Source: Caulobacterales bacterium
GTDB lineage: Bacteria > Pseudomonadota > Alphaproteobacteria > Caulobacterales > Caulobacteraceae
DNA length: 35,610 nucleotides
Reading direction: 5' to 3'
Assembly: GCA_016234625.1 (NCBI GenBank)
Contig: JACRBD010000139.1
Span: 1-35,610 of the forward strand
A program made the position numbers and the translations under genes. The notes beneath the pieces are model-generated. The model had not been told where the DNA came from. It ran no database searches and was given only the letters and a program-made list of their open reading frames with translations. The first letter of the stretch is position 1. Every line of letters begins with the position of its first letter. This document shows positions 25,528 to 34,388 of this stretch, in pieces.

Positions 25528-27621
25528 ATGGCTGACATCGGCCTCTCAGGGATTGGCGGTCAAAAACCCTCGGCGGGTCGCGTCTGGGGCTGGCTGGTGC
25601 GCGGCGAGGTCGGCCTGGCGGTCGGCGTTATCGGCATCATCATCCTGCTGATCCTGCCGATTCCGGCCTGGACGCTGGACATCCTGCTGTCGCTGTCGAT
25701 CACCAGCGCGGTCCTGATCCTGATGACCGCCCTGCTGATCAAGAAGCCGCTGGAGTTCACCGCCTTCCCGACCGTTCTGCTGGTCACCACTCTGTTCCGG
25801 CTGGGCCTGAACCTCGCCTCGACCCGGCTGATTCTCAGCCATGGCCACGAGGGCCCTCACGGCGCCGGCCAGATCATCAAGGCCTTCGGCGAGCTGATGA
25901 TGGGCGGCAACTACATCATCGGGGTGATCGTCTTCGCCATCCTGGTGATCGTGAACTTCGTGGTGGTCACCAAGGGTTCGGGCCGCATCGCCGAGGTGGC
26001 CGCCCGGTTCACCCTCGATTCCATGCCCGGCAAGCAGATGGCTATCGACGCCGACCTGTCGTCAGGCCTGATCGATCAGGACACCGCCAAGCTGCGCCGC
26101 AAGGAGCTGGAGCAGGAATCGACCTTCTTCGGGGCCATGGACGGCGCCAGCAAGTTCGTCCGCGGCGACGCCGTGGCCGGCCTGATCATCGTCGCCATCA
26201 ACATTGTCGGCGGCTTCCTGATCGGGGTCATCCAGCACAAGATTCCGGCCGGCGAGGCGGCCACCACCTACACCCTGATGACCATCGGCGACGGCCTGGT
26301 CAGCCAGGTTCCGGCCCTGGTGATCTCCATCGCCGCCGGCTTCCTGGTCTCCAAGGCCGGGGTCGAGGGTTCGGCCAACAAGGCGCTGGTCACCCAGCTG
26401 GCGATGAACCCCATCAGCCTGGGCATGGTCTCCGCCTCGGCCGGTGTCATCGCCCTGATCCCGGGCATGCCGACGGCGCCCTTCCTGGTCGTGGCCATCG
26501 CCGCCGGCGTGCTGGCCTGGCGACGAACAGTCATGGAGAGCGAGCCAGAGATCGTCATCGAGACCGCGCCCGCCGCCGAGATGGAAGAAGAGCCGATCGC
26601 CAATTCCCTTGCCATCGACGACGTGAAGATCGAGCTGGGCTATGGCCTGCTGGCGCTGATCAACGACCTCGACGGCCGCAAGCTGACCGACCAGATCCGC
26701 GCCCTGCGCAAGACCCTGGCGGCGGACTTCGGCTTCGTCATGCCGCCGGTGCGCATCCTCGACAACATGCGCCTGCCGACCCAGGGCTACGCTATCCGCA
26801 TCAAGGAAATGGAATGCGGCGCGGGCGAGGTGCGCATCGGCTCGCTGATGGCCATGGACCCTCGCGGCGGCCAGGTGGAGCTGCCCGGCGATCATGTGCG
26901 TGAGCCGGCCTTCGGCCTGCCGGCCACCTGGATCGACGACGGGCTGAAGGAAGAGGCGACCTTCCGCGGCTACACCATCGTCGACCCGGCCACGGTGCTG
27001 ACCACCCACCTGACCGAGATCCTCAAGGACAACATGGCGGACCTGCTCTCCTACGCGGAGGTGCAGAAGCTGCTGAAGGATCTGGGTCCGGAGCAGAAGA
27101 AGCTGGCCGACGACGTCATCCCGGCCATCGTCACCGGCACCAGCTTCCAGCGGGTGCTGCAGGCCCTGCTGCGCGAGCGGGTCTCGATCCGCGACCTGCC
27201 GACCATCCTCGAAGGCGTCGCCGAGGCCGCGCCGCATACCGCCTCGATCACCCAGCTGGTGGAGGCCGTCCGGGCGCGCCTTGGCCGCCAGCTGTGCTGG
27301 TCCAACCGCGGCGAGGACGGCGCCCTGCCGATCGTCACCCTGTCGCCCGACTGGGAGGTGGCCTTCAGCGAGGCCCTGATGGGCCAGGGCGAGGACAAGC
27401 AGCTGGCCATGGCGCCCAGCAAGCTGCAGGAGTTCATCCGCGGCGTCCGCGAAGCCTTCGAGCGCGCGGCCTTGGCCGGCGACCAGCCGGTCCTGCTGAC
27501 CAGCCCGCAAATCCGCCCCTACGTCCGTTCGATCATCGAACGCTTCCGCGGCCAGACCGTGGTGATGAGCCAGAACGAGGTCCATCCGCGCGCGCGGCTG
27601 AAGACGGTGGGGCAGGTTTAG
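25528..27621 (+). CDS. flhA: Flagellar export gate protein FlhA
   Basis: Core of the flagellar type III export gate, 697 residues. The N-terminal half has about eight membrane segments (from VGVIGIIILLILPIPAW). The conserved FHIPEP-family block PTVLLVTTLFRLGLNLASTRLIL is present, as is the cytoplasmic loop with FFGAMDGASKFVRGDAVAG, containing the conserved Asp used in proton-driven export. The C-terminal cytoplasmic domain (about 360-697) forms the substrate-docking ring. It is the last gene of the fliF operon; a hairpin repeat begins 8 bp after its stop. Confidence 0.97.
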   Translation: MADIGLSGIGGQKPSAGRVWGWLVRGEVGLAVGVIGIIILLILPIPAWTLDILLSLSITSAVLILMTALLIKKPLEFTAFPTVLLVTTLFRLGLNLASTRLILSHGHEGPHGAGQIIKAFGELMMGGNYIIGVIVFAILVIVNFVVVTKGSGRIAEVAARFTLDSMPGKQMAIDADLSSGLIDQDTAKLRRKELEQESTFFGAMDGASKFVRGDAVAGLIIVAINIVGGFLIGVIQHKIPAGEAATTYTLMTIGDGLVSQVPALVISIAAGFLVSKAGVEGSANKALVTQLAMNPISLGMVSASAGVIALIPGMPTAPFLVVAIAAGVLAWRRTVMESEPEIVIETAPAAEMEEEPIANSLAIDDVKIELGYGLLALINDLDGRKLTDQIRALRKTLAADFGFVMPPVRILDNMRLPTQGYAIRIKEMECGAGEVRIGSLMAMDPRGGQVELPGDHVREPAFGLPATWIDDGLKEEATFRGYTIVDPATVLTTHLTEILKDNMADLLSYAEVQKLLKDLGPEQKKLADDVIPAIVTGTSFQRVLQALLRERVSIRDLPTILEGVAEAAPHTASITQLVEAVRARLGRQLCWSNRGEDGALPIVTLSPDWEVAFSEALMGQGEDKQLAMAPSKLQEFIRGVREAFERAALAGDQPVLLTSPQIRPYVRSIIERFRGQTVVMSQNEVHPRARLKTVGQV

Positions 27622-27628
27622 GGGTCCT

Positions 27629-27725
27629 TGCGTCCTTCGACACGCGCTTCGCGCTGCTCAGGATGACGGGCATTCCGTGTTCGTCATCCTGAGCAGCAGC
27701 CGGAGGCTGCGTGTCGAAGGACGCA
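27629..27725. repeat. Long hairpin repeat after flhA (family 2, copy 2)
   Basis: The outer arms TGCGTCCTTCGACACGC (27629-27645) and its exact complement (27709-27725), and inner arms GCTGCTCAGGATGAC (27653-27667) and its exact complement (27683-27697), give a 97-nt near-perfect hairpin. The same arms occur at 4090-4203. Both copies start within 8 bp of a stop codon. It could act as a transcript-end structure or be a non-autonomous mobile repeat. Confidence 0.8.
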
Positions 27726-27772
27726 CTCTGTCGACGCCCCCTCTCTTGATCACCCACTCAACCCGTGCTTAC

Positions 27773-27788
27773 TTGAACGCTCAATCAA
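27773..27788 (+). promoter_or_regulatory. Candidate TetR operator
   Basis: TTGA-ACGC-TCAATCAA lies 14-29 bp before the TetR start. TTGA-N4-TCAA is an inverted repeat typical of AcrR/TetR operators. It would let the regulator repress its own three-gene unit. No clear -10 hexamer was identified. Confidence 0.4.
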
Positions 27789-27801
27789 ATGAGCCGTCGC
27801 C

Positions 27802-28428
27802 ATGGAACCGACCCGCGAGCGCATTCTCTTCGCCGCCATGACGCTCTTCTCGGAGAAGGGCTACCTGTCGACCTCGGTGGCCGACATTCTGCGCGAGGCG
27901 GGGGCCAATTCCGGCAGCCTGTACCACTTCTTCCCGACCAAGCAGGACGTGCTGCTGGCGGTGCTGGAGATGTACCGCGACGGCATCTACCCGATGCTGC
28001 TGGCGCCGGCCTGGGAGGGCGTGGACGATCCCATCGAGCGGGTGTTCGCCCTGCTGGGCGCCTATCGCAACGCCCTGAAGACCACCGCCTGCCTGTACGG
28101 CTGCCCGATCGGTTCGATCGCCCTGGAGTTGCATGAGCCCGACCCGCCGGTGCGGGAGATGCTGTCGGTCAATTTCGAGGGCTGGGTTCGCCATGTGAAG
28201 GGCTGCCTCGACGCCGCGAAATCCCGCCTGCCCGCCGGAACTGACACCCACGCCCTGGCCACCTTCGTCCTGACCACCATGGAGGGCGGGGTGATGCAGT
28301 CGCGCACCCACCGCACCCTGGCCGCCTTCGACGCCTCGGTGGCCGGCCTGCGGAACTACTTCACCCTGCTGCAGAACGCCGCCGGGGTCGCCGCTGCGCC
28401 CGCCGCCCGGCAGGAGACCGGAACATGA
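27802..28428 (+). CDS. TetR/AcrR-family transcriptional regulator
   Basis: A 208-residue repressor with an N-terminal helix-turn-helix (RERILFAAMTLFSEKGYLSTSVADILREAGANSGSLYHFFPTKQDVL). The C-terminal ligand-binding region resembles the LmrA/YxaF type (TTACLYGCPIGSIALELHEPDPPVREML). Three cysteines/loops in that region could sense a small molecule, but the ligand is unknown. Its stop overlaps the start of the next gene by 4 bp, so it leads a tight unit with a START-like periplasmic protein and a membrane protein, which it probably controls. Confidence 0.9.
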   Translation: MEPTRERILFAAMTLFSEKGYLSTSVADILREAGANSGSLYHFFPTKQDVLLAVLEMYRDGIYPMLLAPAWEGVDDPIERVFALLGAYRNALKTTACLYGCPIGSIALELHEPDPPVREMLSVNFEGWVRHVKGCLDAAKSRLPAGTDTHALATFVLTTMEGGVMQSRTHRTLAAFDASVAGLRNYFTLLQNAAGVAAAPAARQETGT

Positions 28429-29075
28429 AACGCCTGCTCGCCGCCGCCGCGGTCTCGATGCTGCTCGTCGCCCAGCCGGCGCGGGCGACCGATACGTTTC
28501 CCGACTGGCGCGCCTTCCGCGATGTGAGCAACAGCTCGTTCGACGAGCCGGGCGGCGGCCGGGTGCTGCAGCTGAGCATCGTTGTCAACGCGCCGCCCGC
28601 GGCGGTCTGGGAGGCCTTCACCACCAGCGAGGGCTTCCGCACCTGGGCGGTGCCGGTGGCCTGGGTCGACCTGCGCGTCGGCGGCATGATGGAAAGCAGC
28701 TACCAGCCCACCGCGAAGGTCGGCGATGCCGAGAACATCAAGAACCAGATCGTCGCCTATGTGCCCGGGCGACTGCTTTCGATCCGCAACGTCCAGACCC
28801 CGTCCGGCCTGAAGCACCGAGAACTGTTCGGCCAGGTGGTCCAGACCATCGAGTTCGAGGACTTCGGCGCCGGCCGCACGCGGGTGACCATGACCGGCGT
28901 GGGCTGGGGGCCGGGCGAGGGATTCGACTACATCTATCGCCACTTCGAATGGGGCAACGCCTATTCACTGGCCGAACTGAAGAAGCGTTTCGATACCGGC
29001 CCAGTCGACTGGGCGGCGATGTTCGCGCGCCGGAAGGCCGCGGCCGCTTCGGCCGTCGTCCAAGGGGGAAACTGA
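28425..29075 (+). CDS. Exported SRPBCC (START-like) domain protein
   Basis: A 216-residue protein with a signal peptide (about 1-22, ending ARA) and a START/AHSA1-like hydrophobic-pocket domain (LQLSIVVNAPPAAVWEAFTTSEGFRTWAVPVAWVDLRVGG). The family binds lipids, sterols or aromatic ligands. The conserved turn TRVTMTGVGWGPGEGFDYIYRHFEWGNAYSL is typical of periplasmic AHSA1-like members. It overlaps the TetR gene by 4 bp and is followed after 1 bp by a membrane protein. An exported SRPBCC protein is less common than a cytoplasmic one; its ligand may also be the TetR effector, but that is a guess. Confidence 0.82.
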   Translation: MKRLLAAAAVSMLLVAQPARATDTFPDWRAFRDVSNSSFDEPGGGRVLQLSIVVNAPPAAVWEAFTTSEGFRTWAVPVAWVDLRVGGMMESSYQPTAKVGDAENIKNQIVAYVPGRLLSIRNVQTPSGLKHRELFGQVVQTIEFEDFGAGRTRVTMTGVGWGPGEGFDYIYRHFEWGNAYSLAELKKRFDTGPVDWAAMFARRKAAAASAVVQGGN

Positions 29076-29076
29076 C

Positions 29077-29418
29077 ATGAACCGCAAGGCGCTCATCAAC
29101 GCGACCGTGATCGGCACGGTGCTTCAGCTCGTCATGGTCCTGGTGGGGCATTGGGTCCCGGCCGTGGCGGCCCTGTTCGCGCCCATCGGCATCCTGCTCT
29201 CGCTGATCGCCGGACTGCTCTACGCCCGCGCGGCGAAGGGCGGCTGGAGCGACAGCACCCTCGGCGGGGTGATTGCCGGCGCCGCCTGCGCGCTGATCGG
29301 CATTGCGGTGTCGGTTCTGCTGGGCGATGTCCCGCCGATCATCCTGGTCATCGGAACGCTCAGCTCCGCCGTCGGCGGCGTGGCTGGCGGGGCGATCGGG
29401 AAGCTGCTGGCGCGTTAA
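29077..29418 (+). CDS. Small four-helix membrane protein of unknown function
   Basis: A 113-residue hydrophobic protein with about four membrane segments (ALINATVIGTVLQLVMVLVGHWV, VAALFAPIGILLSLIAGLLYA, LGGVIAGAACALIGIAVSVLL, IILVIGTLSSAVGGVAGGAIG). The Gly-rich helices suggest tight packing. No family was recognised. It starts 1 bp after the START-like gene with GGGGGAAACTG as ribosome-binding site, so it belongs to the TetR-led unit. Confidence 0.72.
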   Translation: MNRKALINATVIGTVLQLVMVLVGHWVPAVAALFAPIGILLSLIAGLLYARAAKGGWSDSTLGGVIAGAACALIGIAVSVLLGDVPPIILVIGTLSSAVGGVAGGAIGKLLAR

Positions 29419-29428
29419 CCTCGGCCGA

Positions 29429-29506
29429 GGACATGCACTTCAGTGCGTGTCCCCATCCGCTTCAGAAAGCTGCAGGGGACACGTACCGAAGACGGTACAT
29501 GTCCCC
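29429..29506. repeat. Double-hairpin element (family 1, copy A)
   Basis: First hairpin: GGACATGCACT/AGTGCGTGTCC (29429-29452). Second hairpin: GGGGACACGTACC-N6-GGTACATGTCCCC (29475-29506). They are separated by about 22 bp. The element fills the gap between the ends of two converging genes and stops 4 bp before the crotonase stop codon. Copies B and C are at 34309-34388 and 35452-35537; the first hairpin of copy A is the most diverged. Confidence 0.82.
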
Positions 29507-29509
29507 TCC

Positions 29510-30325
29510 CTAAGCCTCCGCGAACTTCGCCGGCCGCTTCTCCATCGTCGACATGACCGCCTCGATCTGGTTCGGCGAGCCGATCAGCGCGCCCTGTTCC
29601 TTCGACTCGGCCAGCAGCACCGTGTGCTGGTCGGCGCCGCTGGCGGCCAGGTCGATCAGCCGCTTGTCGCCGCGGATGGCGTGGGGGTTCTTGCTGGCGA
29701 TCTCGGCCGCCAGGGCGAGGGCCTCGGCGCGCGGGTCGGCGCAGACGCGGGTGGCGAAGCCGTAGCCGACGGCTTCCTCGCCACTGAACTGGCGGCCGCT
29801 GTAGGTCAGCTCGCGAATGACGTCGTCACGAGCCAGGTGGCGCATCAGCACCAGGCCGGCCATGTCGGGCACCAGGCCCCATTTGATCTCCATGATCGAC
29901 ATCCTGGCGTCGGCGGTGACGTAGCGAATGTCCGCCCCCAGGGCGACCTGGAAGCCCCCGCCGAAGGCCACCCCGTGGATCGCCGCGATCACCGGCACGG
30001 GAATCTCGCGCCAGACCATGGCCGCCTGCTGGGCGCGGTTGGCGCCGCCCGGGGTGCGGGTGACGGTAATGAGGCCGGCGCCGCCCTTGCGCTCGCCCGA
30101 GGCCATCTTGCCGAAGTTGCCCATGTCCAGCCCGGCGCAGAAGGCCCGGCCGTCGCCCGACAGGACCACCGCCCGCACGCCGGCCTGCGTCTTGAGCCGC
30201 TCGCCGGTCTCGATCAGGGCCGAGAACATGGCGTCGTCGAGGGCGTTCATCTTGTCCGTGCGGATCAGGCGCACGTCGGCGACGCCGCCTTCGATGGTCA
30301 CGGAAACCCGGTCCTGCGTGCTCAT
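29510..30325 (-). CDS. Enoyl-CoA hydratase/isomerase (crotonase) family protein
   Basis: A 271-residue crotonase-fold protein. The oxyanion-hole segments are present (AFCAGLDMGNF at 61-71 and GVAFGGGFQVALGADIRY at 118-135). Of the two catalytic glutamates of true enoyl-CoA hydratase, the second is present (E146 in MEIKWGLVPD) but the first is Gln126 (GGGFQVA), so simple hydratase activity is doubtful and another acyl-CoA reaction is possible. The ATG at 30325 follows GGGAGG and starts MSTQDRVSV; upstream in-frame sequence to 30397 is not family-like. It stands alone. Confidence 0.88.
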   Translation of the reverse strand: MSTQDRVSVTIEGGVADVRLIRTDKMNALDDAMFSALIETGERLKTQAGVRAVVLSGDGRAFCAGLDMGNFGKMASGERKGGAGLITVTRTPGGANRAQQAAMVWREIPVPVIAAIHGVAFGGGFQVALGADIRYVTADARMSIMEIKWGLVPDMAGLVLMRHLARDDVIRELTYSGRQFSGEEAVGYGFATRVCADPRAEALALAAEIASKNPHAIRGDKRLIDLAASGADQHTVLLAESKEQGALIGSPNQIEAVMSTMEKRPAKFAEA

Positions 30326-30465
30326 GGCGCGCGCCTCCCTGTCATTGTTGGGGCGACCGTATCGGGCCGGGCCGACCCGCCGCAAGCCGTCACCCAAGGG
30401 AACCCGCCGACGGCTGGATGGTTATTGACGCCGGAGGGTCGGGGGCAGCCATGGAGCATGACCTC

Positions 30466-30942
30466 ATGACACGCAAATCCATCCTGCTCGGCCTCGGCGC
30501 CATCGGCGCGCTTGTCCTCGCCGGCAACGCGGGCGCCCAGATTGTCGGCGGCGCCGGCGGAACCGTGGGCGGCGCCGTCGGCGGCGTGACCGGTCAAGGT
30601 TCGGCCGCAGGCCAGGTGGCGGCGCCCATGCCCGCGACTCCGGCCGTTCCCGCCACGCCCGCCATCCCCAGCGCCGCCTCGGCCGGGGCCGACGCCAGCG
30701 CCACCGCCCGCGGCCGGTCCGATTTCCCGGCCGGCATGGTGGTGCGCGACTCGGCGGGGGTGCAGATCGGCACGGTCATGGATCCCGATCCGTCGATGAC
30801 CGCCAGCGGCCGGGTGACGATCAAGACCGGCACCGGCTTCATCACCGTCCCGCGCGGCAGCCTGACGATTCAGGGCGACGTGGCCGTCAGCAAGCAGACG
30901 GAAGCGGATCTGCGCGCGTCCGGCAAAACCAGGACGGAATAG
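30466..30942 (+). CDS. Exported small protein with PRC-barrel-like C-terminal part
   Basis: A 158-residue protein with a signal peptide (about 1-24, ending NAGA), then a Gly- and Ala/Pro-rich stretch of about 65 residues, then a conserved-looking block (DFPAGMVVRDSAGVQIGTVMDP, RVTIKTGTGFITVPRGSLTIQGD) that resembles PRC-barrel domains. The start at 30466 is chosen for the signal peptide; an ATG at 30451 is possible. Function unknown. Confidence 0.7.
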   Translation: MTRKSILLGLGAIGALVLAGNAGAQIVGGAGGTVGGAVGGVTGQGSAAGQVAAPMPATPAVPATPAIPSAASAGADASATARGRSDFPAGMVVRDSAGVQIGTVMDPDPSMTASGRVTIKTGTGFITVPRGSLTIQGDVAVSKQTEADLRASGKTRTE

Positions 30943-31067
30943 CCTCCGCGAGCGTCCCGGTCGTTTCGACGCGGCCGGGACCCTTCGTCGCCATTGCCCC
31001 GCGCCTCGCGCGCCGATAGAGATGCCGCCGTAAGGGCGGCGACGAGGCCGCCGGGGAAGACTTGCGC

Positions 31068-31457
31068 ATGGCTCCGGCCAGACCGAACAGAAAAAGAGGC
31101 TCCAACAGCGCCCTGCTCTGGGACCTGTTGACGTTTGACCGCTTGATGACCGGGCCGGTGATCCACCTGATCTATTGGGCGGGTCTGGGCGTGATCCTCA
31201 TCGGCATCTTCGGCGCCATCGGGGCGGCCGTGGGCGTGGCCCTGCAGGACACCAACATCATCGGCAAGCTGCTGGCCCTGCCGGTCGCCATCGCCGGCGT
31301 GCTGGTCGGCCTGGCGCTGAGCCTGCTGTGGCGGTCGTTCTGCGAGTTCTACGTGGCCATCTTCCGCATCGCCGACGACCTGCGCGCCCTGCGCCAGGCC
31401 AGCGACGCCGACCATGTTCTGAAAAAGCCGGTCACGCCGCCGCTCACCGACGTCTGA
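31068..31457 (+). CDS. DUF4282-like membrane protein
   Basis: A 129-residue protein with two or three membrane segments. The pattern LLTFDRLMTGPVIHLIYWAGLGVILIG followed by LWRSFCEFYVAIFRIADDLRAL matches the DUF4282 family layout as I know it (LTFDR before the first helix; E-x-x-x-x-F-R-I-x-D after the last). Function unknown. Its last 14 bp overlap the end of the convergent xylanase gene. Confidence 0.75.
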   Translation: MAPARPNRKRGSNSALLWDLLTFDRLMTGPVIHLIYWAGLGVILIGIFGAIGAAVGVALQDTNIIGKLLALPVAIAGVLVGLALSLLWRSFCEFYVAIFRIADDLRALRQASDADHVLKKPVTPPLTDV

Positions 31458-32496
31458 GGCCGTCGGCCACGGCGGCGAAGGCCGGCTTGGGCCGTCCCAG
31501 ATCGTCGAACAACAGCGGCGTGTCGGCGGCGTTCTCCCGTTTCAGCCAGCTGTCCCGGTCGCGCATGCCCCAGACGGTGAAGGCGAACTGCTGACGCTCC
31601 GGCAGGGCGGCGAAGGCCTCGACGGCTTCGGCGTATAGCCGCGCCTGGCGCTGCTCGGCCTCGGCGCGGTTGGCCAGCATCCCGCCCTGGACCGTCGAGA
31701 CGTCCATTTCCGACAGGTGGATCGGCAGGCCGAAGCCGGCCAGCGCCTTGAGGGTGGCGGCGATCGACCCCGCCGGCAGCTCCGACCAGCAATGGGTCTG
31801 ACAGCCGATACCGCCCAGCGGGACGCCCTCGCGGAGCAGCTGCTCGATCAGCTGCATGTAGCGGCGCAGCTTCGCCGGCCGGCTTTCCAGGTGGTAGTCG
31901 TTGACGAACAGCACCGCCGCCGGATCGGCCGCCTTCGCCGCCTCGAACGCCACCTTGAACTGGCCCGTCTGGCCCAGCTTGCGGCTCCACAGGCTCTCGC
32001 GCAGGCCCTCGCCGTTCTCCGTCACCGGCTCGTTGACCACGTCCCAGCCGGAGGCCAGGCCGCGATAGCGGGCGACCATGGCGGTGACATAGTTGCGCAC
32101 CGCCCCCTCGAAGGACTGCCGGCTTTCATCCAGCTTGAGGAAGCCCTCTGGTTCGTTGGCGTACCACAGCAGGGTATGGCCAAAGAGCCGCATCCCCTTC
32201 TGCCTAGCGAAGGCGGCGATGGCGTCGGCCCGGTCGAAGCGGAACGATCCGTCCGGCTGGACGACGTATTCCATCTTCATCTCCCACTCGGCGGTCAGTT
32301 GGGAGAAGTGGCGGGCGGCGAGGTCGGCGTAGGCCGGGTCGGCAAGCTCGGGCGCGCGAACGCAGGTCCCGATCGGGAAGGGCGCCAGCGACTTCAGCGG
32401 CGGCTCGGCGATCGGCTGACCCAACGCCGGCTCCCGCCCGCAGGCGGCCAGGGCGAGGCCGGAGGCGAGGATCAGGCGGCGCGAGAGACCGGACAT
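31444..32496 (-). CDS. GH10 endo-1,4-beta-xylanase, predicted lipoprotein
   Basis: Cleaves the xylan backbone. The 350-residue protein has a lipoprotein signal (LALAAC, lipidated C19) with an SRR pair before the hydrophobic stretch, so Tat export is possible. The GH10 barrel motifs are complete: LFGHTLLWY, the acid/base E156 in WDVVNEP, HCWSELP, and the nucleophile E263 in IHLSEMD, then FTVWGMRD. It is probably anchored in the outer membrane. It is 1 bp downstream of fliJ on the same strand, so it may be read through from the flagellar promoter although functionally unrelated. Plant-polymer use is common in Caulobacteraceae. Confidence 0.93.
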   Translation of the reverse strand: MSGLSRRLILASGLALAACGREPALGQPIAEPPLKSLAPFPIGTCVRAPELADPAYADLAARHFSQLTAEWEMKMEYVVQPDGSFRFDRADAIAAFARQKGMRLFGHTLLWYANEPEGFLKLDESRQSFEGAVRNYVTAMVARYRGLASGWDVVNEPVTENGEGLRESLWSRKLGQTGQFKVAFEAAKAADPAAVLFVNDYHLESRPAKLRRYMQLIEQLLREGVPLGGIGCQTHCWSELPAGSIAATLKALAGFGLPIHLSEMDVSTVQGGMLANRAEAEQRQARLYAEAVEAFAALPERQQFAFTVWGMRDRDSWLKRENAADTPLLFDDLGRPKPAFAAVADGLRRR

Positions 32497-32497
32497 T

Positions 32498-32908
32498 TCA
32501 ATGCCGCGCCGCCCGCCGCAGCCCGAGCTCGTCGAGGGCGGCGGTTTCGCGGCGGCCGGCTTCCTTGCGGGCGGCGACCCTGGCCGCTTCGGCCAAATGT
32601 TCGTATTTCTTCAGCGCCTCGAAGGCCTCGGCCAGGGCGTCGCGGGCGCCCAGCTCCTCCTGGGCGATGGCGTCGATGGCCGCCTGGGCGGTGGCTTTGC
32701 GCAGCTTCAGCCCCTCGCGGAAGCCGGCCATGTACCAGCCGGCCTCGGCGTCGGCGCGGGCGTTCTGCAGCTCGGATTCGCCCTCGGCCTCGAGCACGGC
32801 GAGGTGGATCTCCACCATGGTGCGGCGATCGACGATCTCCGCCAGGCGTTTCTGCAGTTCCTCGACTTCATGGGTCGAGATGCGGATGAGCGAGCCCATG
32901 GCCTTCAT
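32498..32908 (-). CDS. fliJ: Flagellar export protein FliJ
   Basis: A 136-residue, highly charged, predicted coiled-coil protein ([43 protein letters not shown]...). FliJ is the central stalk of the export ATPase ring and a chaperone escort. Sequence conservation is low in this family; the call rests on coiled-coil layout, length and the 4-bp overlap with fliI. The first ATG at 32908 overlaps the fliI stop; a second at 32899 (MGSLIRIS) is possible. Confidence 0.88.
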   Translation of the reverse strand: MKAMGSLIRISTHEVEELQKRLAEIVDRRTMVEIHLAVLEAEGESELQNARADAEAGWYMAGFREGLKLRKATAQAAIDAIAQEELGARDALAEAFEALKKYEHLAEAARVAARKEAGRRETAALDELGLRRAARH

Positions 32909-34272
32909 TGGACGCTGCCCAGGATGCCGTCGAGCTGAACGAAGGCGTCATCGAGGCTGGAGACCTCGTCCTTGTCCTGTGCCAGGAAGGCCTCGAGATC
33001 GGGATTGAGGGCGATGGCCCGGTCGACTTGCGGGTCGGCGCCGGCGCGATAGGCCCCGATGCGGATCAGCTCCTCCATGTTCGCCCAGGACGCCAGGGTC
33101 TGGCGGGCGTTGGAGACGATCTGGCGCTCATGAGGCAGCTGGCAGCCGGGCATGGTCCGACTTATGGACTTGAGGACGTTAATGGCGGGGAAGCGTCCGC
33201 GCTCGGCGATGGATCTTTCCATCACGATATGGCCATCGAGAATGCCGCGCACGGCGTCGGCGATCGGCTCGTTGTGGTCGTCGCCGTCGACCAGCACCGT
33301 GAACAGGCCGGTGATCGGCCCCGCCGTCGAGCCATCCGGCCGCACGGGGCCGGGCCCGGCGCGCTCAAGCAGCTTGGGCAGTTCGGTGAAGACGGTGGGG
33401 GTGTAGCCCTTGGGGGGCGGCGGCTCGCCGGCCGCCAGGCCGATCTCGCGCTGGGCCATGGCGAAGCGGGTCACCGAGTCCATCAGGCAGAGGACCTCCA
33501 GGTCCTGGTCGCGCATGGCCTCGGCCACGGCCATGGTCATGTAGGCGGCCTGCCGCCGCTTGAGGGCCGGCTCGTCGGAGGTGGCGACGATGACCACGGC
33601 GCGCTTGAGGCCTTCCTCGCCGAGGGTCTCCTCGATGAATTCGCGGACCTCCCGGCCCCGTTCGCCGATCAGGCCGACCACCACGGCGTCGCAGTCGGCC
33701 TGGCGGGCCAGCATCGACAGCAGCACCGACTTGCCGACGCCCGAGCCGGCGAAGATGCCCAGGCGTTGGCCGCGGCAGGTGGTGGTGAAGACGTTCATCG
33801 CCTTGACGCCCAGATCCAGCCGCGCGCCGACGCGGCCGCGGGCGTGGGCCGGCGGGGGCGGGGCGCGCAGGCTGTAGGGCGAGGCGCCCTGGGGCAGGGG
33901 GCCCTTGCCGTCGATGGGGTTGCCGAAGGCGTCGATGATCCGGCCCAGCCAGGCCTTGTGCGGCCGGACCATGCCGCCGTCGGGCTGGATGTTGATCTCG
34001 GCGCCGGGGGCCACGCCCTCGACCGGGCCGAAGGGCATCAAGAGGGCGCGGGTCTCGCGGAAGCCGACCACCTCGGCGGCCAGCGGCGGGGCGCTTCGCC
34101 GGATGATCTCCGCCCGGGCCCCGACCGCCAGATGGGTCAGACCGCCCCGCGCCTCGATCAGCAGCCCGTTCACCGCCGCCACCCGGCAGGAGATGGACAG
34201 CGGCTCGATACGCTCGACGGCGGCGATCAGACTGCGCAACGCGATGGCCCCGGGAAACCTGGCGGCCATCAT
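32905..34272 (-). CDS. fliI: Flagellum-specific ATP synthase FliI
   Basis: Hexameric export ATPase related to the F1 beta subunit; it unfolds and delivers substrates to the export gate. The 455-residue protein has Walker A AGSGVGKS at 175-182, [13 protein letters not shown] at 203-215, and Walker [15 protein letters not shown] with D265. The N-terminal beta-barrel domain is complete. The partner FliH and the gate protein FlhA are in the other operon. A TTAACCAT half-site lies 13 bp before the start, then a double-hairpin repeat, leaving only about 40 bp for a conventional promoter. Confidence 0.96.
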   Translation of the reverse strand: MMAARFPGAIALRSLIAAVERIEPLSISCRVAAVNGLLIEARGGLTHLAVGARAEIIRRSAPPLAAEVVGFRETRALLMPFGPVEGVAPGAEINIQPDGGMVRPHKAWLGRIIDAFGNPIDGKGPLPQGASPYSLRAPPPPAHARGRVGARLDLGVKAMNVFTTTCRGQRLGIFAGSGVGKSVLLSMLARQADCDAVVVGLIGERGREVREFIEETLGEEGLKRAVVIVATSDEPALKRRQAAYMTMAVAEAMRDQDLEVLCLMDSVTRFAMAQREIGLAAGEPPPPKGYTPTVFTELPKLLERAGPGPVRPDGSTAGPITGLFTVLVDGDDHNEPIADAVRGILDGHIVMERSIAERGRFPAINVLKSISRTMPGCQLPHERQIVSNARQTLASWANMEELIRIGAYRAGADPQVDRAIALNPDLEAFLAQDKDEVSSLDDAFVQLDGILGSVQ

Positions 34273-34284
34273 GGCAAGGTTGCT

Positions 34285-34292
34285 TTAACCAT
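34285..34292 (-). promoter_or_regulatory. TTAACCAT half-site upstream of fliI
   Basis: The 8-mer TTAACCAT equals a known CtrA half-site sequence. CtrA activates early flagellar genes in Caulobacter, so the site is credible, but it is very close to the start codon (13 bp) and no second TTAA was found at the usual distance. Confidence 0.35.
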
Positions 34293-34308
34293 AAATGAAA
34301 GGGGCGGA

Positions 34309-34388
34309 GGGGACATGTACCCCCTTGGGTACGTGTCCCCTAAACCAGCAACTCGATTGGGGGACACGTACCTGCGGTACATGTCCCC
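34309..34388. repeat. Double-hairpin element (family 1, copy B)
   Basis: Hairpin 1: GGGGACATGTACCC-N4-GGGTACGTGTCCCC (34309-34340). Hairpin 2: GGGGACACGTACC-N3-GGTACATGTCCCC (34360-34388). Spacer 19 bp. It begins 36 bp before the fliI start and ends 6 bp before the stop codon of the next gene, so it fills nearly the whole gap. Confidence 0.88.

Noticed and set aside
30953-31040. Short inverted repeats (GTCCCGG/CCGGGAC and GCCGCC/GGCGGC) before the DUF4282-like gene
   Set aside because: They are short, GC-rich and without T-runs; such pairs are expected by chance at this base composition.
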